A DNA stretch of 64,000 nucleotides from positions 161,627 to 225,626 of the forward strand of contig NZ_JACJOF010000025.1 of NCBI RefSeq assembly GCF_014695395.1. Direction: 5' to 3'. Position numbers and translations under genes: made by a program. Origin of the DNA: Nodosilinea sp. FACHB-131. Lineage in GTDB: Bacteria; Cyanobacteriota; Cyanobacteriia; Phormidesmidales; Phormidesmidaceae. The notes beneath the pieces are model-generated. The model saw nothing but the letters and a program-made list of their open reading frames with translations, did not search any database and was not told where the DNA came from. Shown here one piece after another: positions 16,553 to 27,000 of the stretch (positions within the stretch are counted from its first letter, which is position 1; each line of letters begins with the position of its first letter).

Positions 16553-17255
16553 CTGGATACTGGCCGGATTGATGACAGCGGCAATGGTGAGCAACTTGGG
16601 TCTGCCGGTTGCGATCGCCCAGCCAGCTCCCGAGCCATCCCTAGCGTTTGAGCAGGTGTTCGACTTCTTTCGGGGCCAGGTTCAAGACCGCCGCCGGGGC
16701 CAGGTCAGCGGCTCTAGACCGGTGAGAGATAGCGCACCTCCCTGTCTCATTAACCCTGGCGATAGCGAAACTCTCTGGCACCAGAAGCCGTTGTTTTTGC
16801 TGCGGGGAGACATATCTCAAATTGAGGTACAGCCCCTAGGTGATTCCGCTGCACAGCTTTGGGATGCCGAACCAACTGCAACCGAGTCGGGCCTGTTAAC
16901 TGCCGCCTACGACGGCCAACCACTGCGGCTGGGCAGCCCCTATCAGATGTTGATCTACGAAGACCAGCCGATTTTTGGGTCAGTGTTAACAGTGCAAATC
17001 CCCCTTCAGATTATGGCTGCTGGTGAGGAGCGCGATCGCATTGCCGCCGATCTTGACCAGCTCACCGCTGAGCTGGCTACTGAAAAGGCCGATGCTGAGG
17101 CGATCGCCCAAGCCAAAGCCGACTACTTTATCGAAAATGAGCTGCCTGCCGACGCTCTGCAAATTCTTTTCACCATTGCAGATCCCTCCGAAGAACTGAT
17201 CGCGGCCCGCGAAGCCCTGGCCACCGACATTTGCAGTGAGGAGTTACGGCCCTAG
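16539..17255 (+). CDS. Secreted protein of unknown function
   Basis: This 238-residue protein starts at GTG 16539, behind AAGGAGG, and overlaps the last 14 bases of the CHAT-CHASE2 gene, so translation is probably coupled. It has a signal peptide (ILAGLMTAAMVSNLGLPVAIAQP), a mature domain with a single Cys in PPCLINPGDSE and a helical, Glu/Ala-rich C-terminus ending near ATDICSEELRP. The neighbouring DUF928 proteins share the arrangement of signal, beta domain and helical end, but I cannot assign it to that family. Coupling suggests it works with the CHASE2 sensor outside the cytoplasm. Confidence 0.75.
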   Translation: MSNNNWILAGLMTAAMVSNLGLPVAIAQPAPEPSLAFEQVFDFFRGQVQDRRRGQVSGSRPVRDSAPPCLINPGDSETLWHQKPLFLLRGDISQIEVQPLGDSAAQLWDAEPTATESGLLTAAYDGQPLRLGSPYQMLIYEDQPIFGSVLTVQIPLQIMAAGEERDRIAADLDQLTAELATEKADAEAIAQAKADYFIENELPADALQILFTIADPSEELIAAREALATDICSEELRP

Positions 17256-17429
17256 CGCACGCCATCCCTATCATCTGTCCAAACCGCTGGTGTAAGCGGC
17301 CTCACCAGTAGCGATAAAGGCTGTTTGCAGAGGTTATGCCGCTGTGACGTTGTTCGATCGTTAAGAGTGAGCCGGACTCAGCTTAGGCCTGTGGTAGGGT
17401 TGCCATGAACTATGCTCTAAACCGCATCT

Positions 17430-20400
17430 ATGGCTATTTTTCCTGCTTTGAGCAAAGCCTTGCTGACAAGGTCACTCCCGCTGACTATGACCCTGGTTTT
17501 GCTCGCAACAGCAGGAGCAACGCTCACAGCCCAGGCGCAAGTTATACCCGATGCCACCCTGGGAAGTGAAGCGTCTACCGTGACCCCTGATGCGTTGGTG
17601 CGTGGCAGCGAAGCCGACCTGATTGAAGGCGGTGCCCTGCGCGGCAGCAACCTGTTCCACAGCTTTCTAGAGTTCAATATTGATGCCGGACAGCGGCTTT
17701 ACTTCGCCAACCCGGCGGGGGTCGCATCCATTCTCAGCCGCATTACCGGGGGCAACCCCTCAGCAATTTTTGGCACCCTGGGTGTCGATGGCGCAGCCGA
17801 TTTGTTTTTGATCAACCCCAACGGCCTAGTGTTTGGCGAAACCGCCACCCTCGATATTCAGGGGTCGTTCTACGCCAGCACTGCCGAGGCGATTCCGATG
17901 GGCGATGGAGTCTACAGCGCTATCGCCCCAGAGCAGAGCACCCTGCTAACGGTGAACCCCAGTGCCCTCTTTAGCACCTACCTGAGCGAGTCGTCTGGCA
18001 ATATCGAAAGCCGAGCCCCACTGGCCGCAGGCGAAAACCTCACCCTGGCCGCTAACCGACTGGACTTGCAGCGGCAGGTAGCAGCCGGAGGTGATTTAAC
18101 CCTGCTAGGCAATACCGTGCAGATTCGCGACGCGGTAAATGCCCCATTTGTAGGATTCGCCGGGGGCGATCTGCTGGTGCAGGGCAACGAGCAGGTCGAT
18201 ATTGTGGCTCTCAGCCACCCCGACAGCGGGCTGTATAGCTATGGCGATATGGTGCTGCGGTCTGCAAACCCCGTCGGCGGCGACGCCCACTACTGGAGCG
18301 GCGGCAACTTCACTGTAGAAACCCTAGACGGCAGCGGCGGTAGCTTATTTAGCCCCATTGACCCCATCATCCGTACATTAGGAGATGTGTTTATTGAAGA
18401 CTACCTAGGTAGTTCGCTTCATGTCTTGGCCGGGGGATCCGTTACGATTGGTACTGCTGAAATTACAGCACCAGATCCTGGCACTTTAGGCATTGATTTT
18501 TTGCAAGAAACTATTACCCTTTCAGACAAAACTGTTGTTCAAATAGATGGTGGTGCACAACCCACATTAGATATTAGGGCTGGAATCAGCCCCGACGCAT
18601 TAGGAATTCCGCCTCTTGAATTTGAAACTGGCTTTGATCCTGCTACGGATAGTTTTTTTGGAGATAGATTTAATACAGAAGCACCTTCAAGTGCAAACAT
18701 CGTCATTGGCGACGTTCTAATTACTGCCCCCAACGGTTTGGTTCTTTTGACAAATCAATATCAGGCCAACACAAATTTATCCGAGGGCAGTATTACTATT
18801 GACGGCAGCGGAATCTACCGCAACGGCATTAATACTAGCAGGCCGAGTGAACAGGGTGGTACGGTTTATCTTGACGCCCGTAGCGATGTCTCTGTTATCA
18901 ACAGTTTTATTGATACTACTTCAATAGGAAATGTGGGTGATGTAGTGATTAATGCTAATGGCACAGCTCGCATAGATGGCCAAGATGGCAGTCGGGCTAC
19001 CGGAATCTTTGCCAATATAAGCAGTAGTGATGTAGGAACTGGCGGCAATATTCGCATTAATGCAGCTAATCTTGAAGTGCTCAATGGAGCACAGCTTAAC
19101 GCTTCAGTCTTTGGCAGTGGGCAGGGAGGTAATGTTGAGCTAATCATCCGCGACACTGCTCGCATCGCTGGCTTTAATCCAATAACTGGGCTACCCAGTC
19201 AAGTCGCTAGTACTCTTCAGCCTAGTGGGAGGGGTGCTGGGGGGAATATTCAAATAATGGCCAATGTCCTTGAGGTTTTGGATGGAGCACAGATTGATGC
19301 TTCGACTTTTGGAATAGGTAATTCAGGCACCATAGAATTAGGCATTAACGAGAGAATATATGTTGCTGGATTTAATTCCATAGTCAATATTCCAACTGGA
19401 GTTTTTAGCGCGATTGCATCTACAAAAAGCAGCACGGGTGGCAATATTGAAATAGCCACTAGAACTCTTGAAGTCTTTGATGGAGCGCAGATTAGCACCT
19501 CGGTTTTTGGAACAGGAGATGCAGGTGATGTAATTCTAAACATTACTGAACAAGCTCGTTTTGTCGGTTCTAATCGTACTGATGGCAGTGTTACAGGAGT
19601 TGTAAGCAGCATTCAATTGGGAAGTGAAGGCACAGGGGGAGATATTCGGATTAACGCCCGCAATCTAGAAGTTCTTAATGGAGCGGCATTAAGTACAGAA
19701 AATTCCGGAAGAGGAAACGCAGGCAACGTAATTTTGACAGTTGCGGAACAAGCTCGCTTTGAAGGTTCTAGTCCTACAGGCTTCGATAGTGGGGCTTTTA
19801 GCCTGGTTGGTCCTAATGGAGTAGGAGCTGGTGGAAATATACAGATAACAGCCAGAAATCTTGAAGTGCTCAATGGTGCCATACTTAGTGCCTCTACCTT
19901 CGGATTAGGCGATGCTGGCAGTGTAAATTTAAACATTACTGAACTAGTTCGCTTCGTTGGATTCAGCCCTATTGATGGGGACCTTAGTGGAGTCTTCAGT
20001 AGTGTTGAACCAGGCGTAGAGGGTGCCGGTGGAAACGTTCAGATAAGAGCTAGAAACCTTGAAGTTCTCGATGGGGCTGTGCTCAACGCCGCGACTTTTG
20101 GTCTTGGTGATGCAGGCAGTGTGGTTTTGGACATTTCCGAGCTAGCCCGATTTTCTGGCACAGATGCTATAGGTTCGCCCAGTGGAGCATCCAGCAGTGT
20201 TCAACCTACGGGAGAAGGCACAGGCGGAAATATTCAGGTTAGAACTAGAAACTTAGAAATTTCGCAAAATGCAACTCTGGACACGACTAGTTCAGGGGTA
20301 GGCAATGCGGGGAGTATCAATTTAGTAACCTTAGAGCAGCTATTAGTTGATGACGGAACTATAGCAACCTTTACGGTAGAAACATCAGGAGGGCAGGTAA

Positions 20401-21002
20401 ATATCCAAGCGGGCCAGGTTATTCTCAGAAATAATGGAGATATTCAAACTTTTGTGGGTCGAGGTGATGGGGGTGGTGGCAATATTACGATCGCATCTAA
20501 CTTCCTCATTGCCCTCGAAGACAGCGACATTCTGGCCTTTTCTGCCGATGGCCGGGGCGGGGTAATTGACCTCAGCCGCACCGCCTTTTTGGGGCAAAAC
20601 CCTAGCATTGCTGCACGCAATCTGAGCCGAAATGAGCTGCTAGATTTAGACGGCAACGATCGCGTCGATATCAACGCCACGGGCGGTATCGAGTCGGGCC
20701 AAATTTTTGTGGGCGACGCCACCTTCGTCGAAAACGGCCTGACGGCCCTAACCGACGTCATTGTCGATACCAGTGCCCTCACAGCGGGGAGCTGCATTGC
20801 CCGCAGCCAAGACAGCCTGGGCTCCTTCGTAGTCACGGGGGGCGATGGGTTGCCTTCCACCCCTGGCGATGGGGGCATCTCGGCTTACCCCACCGGCACG
20901 GTGCGTGCCCTAGACGAGCCTACGGCCACCAGCATTCAAGAGCCCGATGGCGTGTACCAACTCCCCGACGGTCGCCTGGTGCTGGGCCGGGCCTGCGACT
21001 AG
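17430..21002 (+). CDS. Two-partner-secretion exoprotein with filamentous haemagglutinin N-terminal domain (TpsA 1)
   Basis: This 1190-residue exoprotein has a signal peptide ending near TLTAQAQVIPD, then the TPS secretion domain with the hallmark SNLFHSFLEFNIDAGQR, NPSAIFGTLGVDGAADLFL and INPNGLVFG motifs. The body is a long right-handed beta-helix of about 50-60-residue units of the type GGNIQIxAxxLEVLxGA, AxxSASTFGxGDAG. The C-terminus carries GSCIARSQDS and ends PDGRLVLGRACD, with conserved cysteines shared with the second TpsA at 24093. It should be exported by the TpsB pore at 28490. Likely roles are adhesion, biofilm or contact-dependent functions. It ends 4 bases before the convergent DUF928 gene. 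Confidence 0.92.
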   Translation: MAIFPALSKALLTRSLPLTMTLVLLATAGATLTAQAQVIPDATLGSEASTVTPDALVRGSEADLIEGGALRGSNLFHSFLEFNIDAGQRLYFANPAGVASILSRITGGNPSAIFGTLGVDGAADLFLINPNGLVFGETATLDIQGSFYASTAEAIPMGDGVYSAIAPEQSTLLTVNPSALFSTYLSESSGNIESRAPLAAGENLTLAANRLDLQRQVAAGGDLTLLGNTVQIRDAVNAPFVGFAGGDLLVQGNEQVDIVALSHPDSGLYSYGDMVLRSANPVGGDAHYWSGGNFTVETLDGSGGSLFSPIDPIIRTLGDVFIEDYLGSSLHVLAGGSVTIGTAEITAPDPGTLGIDFLQETITLSDKTVVQIDGGAQPTLDIRAGISPDALGIPPLEFETGFDPATDSFFGDRFNTEAPSSANIVIGDVLITAPNGLVLLTNQYQANTNLSEGSITIDGSGIYRNGINTSRPSEQGGTVYLDARSDVSVINSFIDTTSIGNVGDVVINANGTARIDGQDGSRATGIFANISSSDVGTGGNIRINAANLEVLNGAQLNASVFGSGQGGNVELIIRDTARIAGFNPITGLPSQVASTLQPSGRGAGGNIQIMANVLEVLDGAQIDASTFGIGNSGTIELGINERIYVAGFNSIVNIPTGVFSAIASTKSSTGGNIEIATRTLEVFDGAQISTSVFGTGDAGDVILNITEQARFVGSNRTDGSVTGVVSSIQLGSEGTGGDIRINARNLEVLNGAALSTENSGRGNAGNVILTVAEQARFEGSSPTGFDSGAFSLVGPNGVGAGGNIQITARNLEVLNGAILSASTFGLGDAGSVNLNITELVRFVGFSPIDGDLSGVFSSVEPGVEGAGGNVQIRARNLEVLDGAVLNAATFGLGDAGSVVLDISELARFSGTDAIGSPSGASSSVQPTGEGTGGNIQVRTRNLEISQNATLDTTSSGVGNAGSINLVTLEQLLVDDGTIATFTVETSGGQVNIQAGQVILRNNGDIQTFVGRGDGGGGNITIASNFLIALEDSDILAFSADGRGGVIDLSRTAFLGQNPSIAARNLSRNELLDLDGNDRVDINATGGIESGQIFVGDATFVENGLTALTDVIVDTSALTAGSCIARSQDSLGSFVVTGGDGLPSTPGDGGISAYPTGTVRALDEPTATSIQEPDGVYQLPDGRLVLGRACD

Positions 21003-21006
21003 GGCA

Positions 21007-21795
21007 CTACTCCTGCTCGGCCAGATAATTGAGGCGATCGCTAAATAGAGAGATGTCATCGTTGGGGTTTAATGCCTCCTGCTCGGCCAGCCCTGCCAGC
21101 AGGTCGCGGCGGTAGGCAGCGGCCTCTGGAGAAACCGGAGCCTCAGACAGTAGGGCGATCGCATCGTACCAAAGCCCCGCTGCGATCGCTTGCTCGGCGC
21201 GATCGACCAGATTGCCCTGGCCCGTCGGGTCCTGGTTCGTTGCAGCCACCACCTGTAGGTCGGCTTCATCTAACGCCACCTGGGAGGGTCGGCCTGGGTT
21301 GCACTGCAAGATTATCTTCCAGCGGTAGGTGCTGCCCGCCGCTAGCGCGGGTTCATCCTCAGGCAGCGTAAACGACCTGTACCCCAGCTGACTTTCTCCC
21401 AGATTAAATGTGTTAACCGGCGTCAGCTCGTCACCCTCGGCAGCCGCATATCGATAGAGCTGAAGCTGCATTTGGTAAGGGGTTTCGTCGGGCACATACC
21501 ATACTAAAGTGGGGCGAGTCGCCGCCGTCGCGCCGATGTGTGACTGGGGGGCCAGCGCCGTGAGGTTGATGGGAGCACTGCCATCGCAGCCGCCTCGGGT
21601 GCCGCCCCCCACCGTGCGACGAGGTGCCCGAGAGGTGGGCGGCGGTTCATAACCACGGCGATTTGAGCTTTGAGCAATTAGAGGTGAGGAATTTAAGGTC
21701 ACCTCATTGCCCCAGCTGGGGTTGCCCACCGATAGAAAAATGCAGGTCAGGCTGCTGAGGGCCGAAAGTGCCGCCGCGATCGCTGGTTTGTGCAT
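21007..21795 (-). CDS. DUF928 family secreted protein
   Basis: This 262-residue protein fits the cyanobacterial DUF928 family. It has a signal peptide, a Pro/Arg-rich segment followed by VGGGTRGGCDG, and a beta domain with HIGATAATRPTLVWYVPDE, the typical region resembling an extracellular carbohydrate or adhesion fold. The helical C-terminus (AEQAIAAGLWYDAIALLSEA) ends the protein. Its function is unknown, but DUF928 genes often lie next to CHASE2, CHAT and TPS genes. It is convergent with TpsA 1 and is followed upstream by the CHASE2 kinase gene on the same strand, 155 bases away. Confidence 0.88.
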   Translation of the reverse strand: MHKPAIAAALSALSSLTCIFLSVGNPSWGNEVTLNSSPLIAQSSNRRGYEPPPTSRAPRRTVGGGTRGGCDGSAPINLTALAPQSHIGATAATRPTLVWYVPDETPYQMQLQLYRYAAAEGDELTPVNTFNLGESQLGYRSFTLPEDEPALAAGSTYRWKIILQCNPGRPSQVALDEADLQVVAATNQDPTGQGNLVDRAEQAIAAGLWYDAIALLSEAPVSPEAAAYRRDLLAGLAEQEALNPNDDISLFSDRLNYLAEQE

Positions 21796-21949
21796 CCCTA
21801 GTTACCGTTCTGTAGGTGTGCTCCTAAGATTAAATGAGCGGCTCAGCGAATCAGCAAAATTTTACGCCAGTTCATCGACGCTTAACGGTCAGCGGCCTTG
21901 CCGGTTTCGGCAAAGGGAGATTGCCCTGGGTAATTTGACTCCCATTACC

Positions 21950-23839
21950 TCATCGATTCAGCCTCCTGAACCCCAGACGGCGCTGGGCTACTAAGGGCCA
22001 CCGCAGCTCGCAACAGGTACCGGCGCTGCTAAACTCGCGCTTAAACTGCCCCTTTAATCGCTGGGCTAGTTGTTTGGCCTGCCGGGTGCCCCAACCCGTG
22101 CCCGTCGGTGAGGTGTCAAGGGAGTATGGTCCCTGGCCGTTGTCGATCACCTGAATCAGGTTTTCGGTGTCATTGGCCTGGCAGACTACGGTGAGGCGGG
22201 TCACGTTTACCCCGTGTTTACCTACGTTGAGCAGCGCCTCTTCTAAAAACTGACAGAGACCCTGCCGATCGTCGGCCGAGAGGCCCAGGGTGCTGAAAGG
22301 TTCAAAGGTGACAACCTTGAGCTTGAGCGATCGCAGCCCCGGAAAGTCTTGCTCGCCCCGTGCCAGAGTCGCCGTGTAGGTGTTCCAAAGCTGTTCGTGC
22401 AGCGGAATAGCCTGATCGCTCCCTGGCAGCGCGGCGGGTAGACTCTCGCGAATGTCGCGCAGCTCCTGGTTGAGACGCTCTAGCCTGGGTCGGGTCTCCG
22501 CCCAGGAGGTAGGTTCGCTCTCCCGCAGCAGCAGGGCCAGGGTTTGCAGGGGACCGTTGTGAATGGCGCTGTAGGTTTGGTCAATAATTTGCTGGCGCTC
22601 TGCAATGCGCGATCGCAGGGTTTGGTCATACACATAAAACCCCGGCAGCACCAGCCCATTAACGCTAAACACCACTAGCGTCGGCACCAGCGGTATCCAC
22701 CAGCCCCCCAGCCACAGCAGGCCAAAGCTCACCCCCACCAGACCCAAACCAATCAGGCCCATCGTCAACAGGTACCAAGAGGGCGATCTGACTCCCCAGA
22801 TCAGCACCGTGCCCACCCCGCCCCACAGCACAATCCATAGATACTCCAGGCCGTCGGGACAGGGGCGCAGCAGGGGGCGATCGTCCAACACTGCACTCAC
22901 CAACTGACTGGTGGCGTGGGCCTGCATCACCACCCCATACACCAGCCCCGGACTGTCCGCCGCCACCGCCGCCGAGTTGAGAAAGTCCTTCGCGCTTGAC
23001 GAAGTAATGCCCACCAGCACAATGGCATCCTCAATCCAGGTAGGGTCTACGCTGCCATCGAGCACCTGCTGCAATGACGCCCGCCGAAAAGGCTGAGGGC
23101 CGCTGCGCCCGTTGAGCAACACCTGGTGCCCCCCCGCATCGGCCCCCACATAACCGCCCGCATGGGGATAAATTTGAGCAAACTCCGTAGCCCCAAAGCG
23201 CATAGCCCAGAGGTCGCGCAGGCCATTTTCCAGAGTCAGCCCCTCCGCCTGCAAATAGGTCTCCGCCAGCCGCAGCGCCAGCGAAAACCGAAACTCTCCC
23301 ACTGCGTTGGGCGACCCCAGCAGAGCCCGGCGCACAAACCCATCGTCATCCTGGGGAAAATCCACAAACCCCACCTGCTCAGGAGGTAGGTAGGCTGGCC
23401 CCGCCACCGGCGGGTTGCTCAAAATATTCTCAATGGCGATCGCATAGGGCAGGGTCGTCAGAGTTTCGACCAAGGCCGCATGACCCGGCTCCACCGCCAT
23501 ATCGCGGTAGATGTCGATGCCCACCGCACGGGGCCGATGCACCGCCAGGGTTTGCAGCAGCTCGGCCAGCACCCCATCGGGCACAGGATAGGTACCCAGC
23601 CGTTGAATATCAGCTTCGTCAATGCCGACAATCAGCACCCGCTCGTCGGTAGCTTCAGCCGGTCGCCAGCGCAGCAGCTGATCCAGCATCTTCAGCTCCA
23701 GACCCTGAAACAGCCCCAGCAGCCGAGCACCTACCACCAGCCCCAACACCACCACACCGGGCACCACCTGCCGCCACGGCAGTTTCCCTGCTGGGGAACG
23801 ACGCTGCCAACTGTGCCGAAGTTCGTCAAAGGGTTTCAT
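21950..23839 (-). CDS. CHASE2 sensor histidine kinase (NarX/LiaS-type catalytic core)
   Basis: This 629-residue membrane kinase has one N-terminal helix, a CHASE2 extracytoplasmic domain (about residues 45-320, with VLIVGIDEADIQRLG and RAVGIDIYRDM), three to four helices around 330-405 and a HisKA_3-like core. The phospho-accepting residue is probably His427 in AIHNGPLQTL. The ATPase part has the N-box EEALLNVGKHG, G1 motif DNGQGP and G2 motif GTGWGTRQAKQLAQ. NarX-type kinases pair with LuxR-type response regulators, and the only one in the window is at 31133. It is divergent from TpsA 2, sharing a 250-bp upstream region, which suggests control of the secretion genes. Confidence 0.92.
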   Translation of the reverse strand: MKPFDELRHSWQRRSPAGKLPWRQVVPGVVVLGLVVGARLLGLFQGLELKMLDQLLRWRPAEATDERVLIVGIDEADIQRLGTYPVPDGVLAELLQTLAVHRPRAVGIDIYRDMAVEPGHAALVETLTTLPYAIAIENILSNPPVAGPAYLPPEQVGFVDFPQDDDGFVRRALLGSPNAVGEFRFSLALRLAETYLQAEGLTLENGLRDLWAMRFGATEFAQIYPHAGGYVGADAGGHQVLLNGRSGPQPFRRASLQQVLDGSVDPTWIEDAIVLVGITSSSAKDFLNSAAVAADSPGLVYGVVMQAHATSQLVSAVLDDRPLLRPCPDGLEYLWIVLWGGVGTVLIWGVRSPSWYLLTMGLIGLGLVGVSFGLLWLGGWWIPLVPTLVVFSVNGLVLPGFYVYDQTLRSRIAERQQIIDQTYSAIHNGPLQTLALLLRESEPTSWAETRPRLERLNQELRDIRESLPAALPGSDQAIPLHEQLWNTYTATLARGEQDFPGLRSLKLKVVTFEPFSTLGLSADDRQGLCQFLEEALLNVGKHGVNVTRLTVVCQANDTENLIQVIDNGQGPYSLDTSPTGTGWGTRQAKQLAQRLKGQFKREFSSAGTCCELRWPLVAQRRLGFRRLNR

Positions 23840-24092
23840 AGGGCTGAGGGATTACGCGACGGTCAGGACGGGTGAAATCACCGCTAAGCCAAGCCTACAA
23901 AACCTTAGCGCTAGAACGTTGCAGAGTTACGTTAACCCACTTGCTGAAACCTACGCAATGTCGTCTATGGCAGGGCAAGTTCGTCAGGTTCGCAGATTCA
24001 AACCTGCTAAACCATGCGCTGATCTCAAGGTTCGACCGTCTCAAAACTGAGACAGATGCTAAAGTTTGGGTGCTTTTTCTCTGCCCCTGGTT
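23840..24092. promoter_or_regulatory. Divergent intergenic region between CHASE2 kinase and TpsA 2
   Basis: This region must carry the promoters of the kinase gene (minus) and of the large exoprotein gene (plus). I could not make out convincing promoter boxes or operators by eye. The plus-strand frame can be read from a TTG at 24066, but ATG 24093 is a better start. Confidence 0.35.
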
Positions 24093-27000
24093 ATGCCCTA
24101 CTCTCCCCTTCCTGTCTGCGGCATGTTGGTGTTAGGGGCGATCGCCACCCTCCCCGCCGCTCCCCCCACCCTGGCGCAGCTGGTGCCCGACGCCACCTTG
24201 GGGGTCGAAAGCTCAACGGTGACTCCCAATGCTCCGGTGCAGAATGGTTTCGCCGACCTGATTGGGGGCGGCGCGGTGCAGGGCGGCAACCTGTTCCACA
24301 GTTTTCTGGAGTTCAATGTGGATGCCGGGCAGCGGGTCTACTTTGCCAACCCCGCTGGGGTTGAGGCCATCTTTAGCCGCGTCACCGGGGGCAACCCGTC
24401 GAATATCTTTGGCACCCTGGGGGTCGATGGCGCAGCTGATTTGTTTTTGATGAACCCCAACGGGCTGGTGTTTGGCCCCGGTGCCCGGCTGGATGTGCAG
24501 GGAGCATTTACGGCCACGACGGCCAGCGCCATTCAATTTGGTGAACAGGGCAGCTTTGGCGCTGCCGATCCGAACCCGCTGCCGATTCTCATCGTTGACC
24601 CCTCGGCCCTCTGGTTTAATCAACTCAATCAGGGATCTATCACTAGCCAAGGAATCCTAGGGGTCGAGGCTGGACAAAATCTTGTGTTGGCAGGCGGAAA
24701 TCTTACGCTGGATGGCAGCATTTTAGACGTAGGTTCTGCGGTTGGGGGCCGCATCGAGCTAGCTGCTGTGTCCGGAGACGGTGCCGTAGCATTCGCCCCT
24801 AACGGTAGCTTGATTTTTCCAGAAACCTTGGGACGGGCCGATATTCTGATTGGTAATGATTCAGTGCTGGATGTTACTGCTAATGACGGCGGCAGTATTG
24901 CCCTAACTGGACGCAACATTACTATTTCTGACAGTCAGCTGAGTGCGGGTATCCCCCCTGGGCTAGGCACTAGCCAAAGCCAAAGCGGCAATATACAGAT
25001 CAGGGCAACTGAAACTGTACGCATTGAGGACAATAGCTTAGTCAACAATGTTATTTTTACAGACGCGATAGGCAAGCTTGGCAATATTGAAATTGAAGCT
25101 GGTACACTCACTGCTCAGCGATCGCAAATTAGCAACAGCGCCATCGGTTCTGGCAATGCCGGTAATATCAACATTCGGGTTGCGGAAAACATTGTTTTAG
25201 ATGATGCCAATGTGTTTAGCCTCGGGGGCGAAGACGTAGCTGCAAATGGGGGGAATATCACGATTGATACGACCAATCTTTCACTGATTAATGGTGCTCA
25301 GATTAGTGCTAGCACATTTGGCATCGGGGTTCCTGGCAATGTGGTGATTAATGCTCGCGATCGCGTTAGCCTAGATGGTTTTCCCAGCGCCATTTTTAGC
25401 TCAGTTTTTGGCAGTTCTCAATCCCCAGGAGGTGACATTCAAATCACAGCCAGGGAGCTATCTCTGACAAACAGCGCCAAACTAGATACGAGCGTCAACG
25501 GTCAGGGCAGCGGCGGCAACGTCATCATTGATGTTCAAGATGGCCTAATTATTGACGGCATTATTCAAGGCAGGCCCGGCAGTGCCATTTTTAGTACTAT
25601 TGAGGAAGAAGGTACGGGCACAGCAGGTGATGTTAGAGTTACTGCTGGTTTTGTAGCATTGACCAACAGCGGTACTATTCAATCCCTAACACGTGGTCAG
25701 GGCAACGCTGGCAATATCTCTATCCAAGCTCGTGATTTCGTTTTATTGGATGGCTTTGGCATTCGGGGCACTACAACTGTTCCAGGAACTGGCGAGCCTA
25801 ATTTTCTCATAATTCCAAGTTCGATTCAAAGTATTGTTACTGACGATGAGAATGCCTCAGGCAATGGTGGAGATATCTATGTTCAAGCTGGCAACTACAT
25901 TTCGCTAAGCAACACCGCAAGAATTGAAAGTAGTATTGATTCGGAAACGGCGATCGGCAATGCTGGCAACATCACGTTGGAGTCCGGTTCAATTCTTATG
26001 GATAGGGGTCGGATTAACACGACGACTTTTGCTCAGGGGAATGCGGGAGAAGTTACGATTAATGCTCGCGATCGCATTGCAGCAAATAATAGCTCTCGCA
26101 TACAGTCCTCTACGTTTGGTGCTGGCAACGCTGGCAGTATTGCAATTTTGGCAATTGGCGAGATTTCATTTGATGATGACTCAACCATCTTTAGCACGGT
26201 AGAACGCAGTGGCAGGGGTTCTGCTGGCAATGTTTTCGTAGATTCAGCCTCGCTGTCAATCACCAGAGGCTCTCAGTTCCTTGCCTATACTCTGGGTACA
26301 GGAAACGCTGGAGACATCTTGATTTCTGTGGCAGATTCAGCAGTATTCAATGGGAAAAGCCCTGGTAATTTTTCGAGTGGAATTTTTGCATTTGCAGGAG
26401 AAGGAAGTGTCGGAGACGGAGGCGATATTCAAATTACGGCTCGATCACTTTCTCTCTCAGAAGGTCAGCTAACAGCTGTGACCTCAGGAAACGGAAACGG
26501 AGGAAATATTTTACTCAATATTCAGGAAGAAACAGCTTTAGATAACGAAACGCTTGTTTCAACAGCAGTATACACCGATGCCAGGGGGGATGCGGGCAAC
26601 ATTCAGGTAAATACCGGAACGCTAACCGCTACCAATTTCGGGGCGTTTGAGTCGGATACCGATGGGTTTGGGAACGCAGGTGATATTACGCTTAACGTTC
26701 GCGGTGATGCCCAATTTTCTGGTGCAGTTATCGCTAACAATCGCATTCGCTCAAGTGGGGCTAGCAGTTCTGTTAACAGAAACGGAGTCGGTGATGCTGG
26801 AACGATTCGATTGACGGCTAATTCAGTGTTGTTGACCGATTTAGCCGCTCTACAAACCAGCACTTTTGGTCAGGGAGACGGCGGCGATATTGTAGTGGAA
26901 GCCGCAGGTCGTGTCTTTCTAGATGACGCCCGGCTGGTTGCCATTGTGGGCGACGGAACGGGTCGATCTCGCATAGGCAATGGGGATGGTGGCACCATTC

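Noticed and set aside
17430..20400. Long minus-strand frames opposite the TpsA 1 gene (for example 18866-19165, 19250-19612, 19613-19936)
   Set aside because: They are antisense readings of the repetitive beta-helix code; their low-complexity Pro/Ser/Ala sequences have no start signals and the plus-strand gene is unambiguous.
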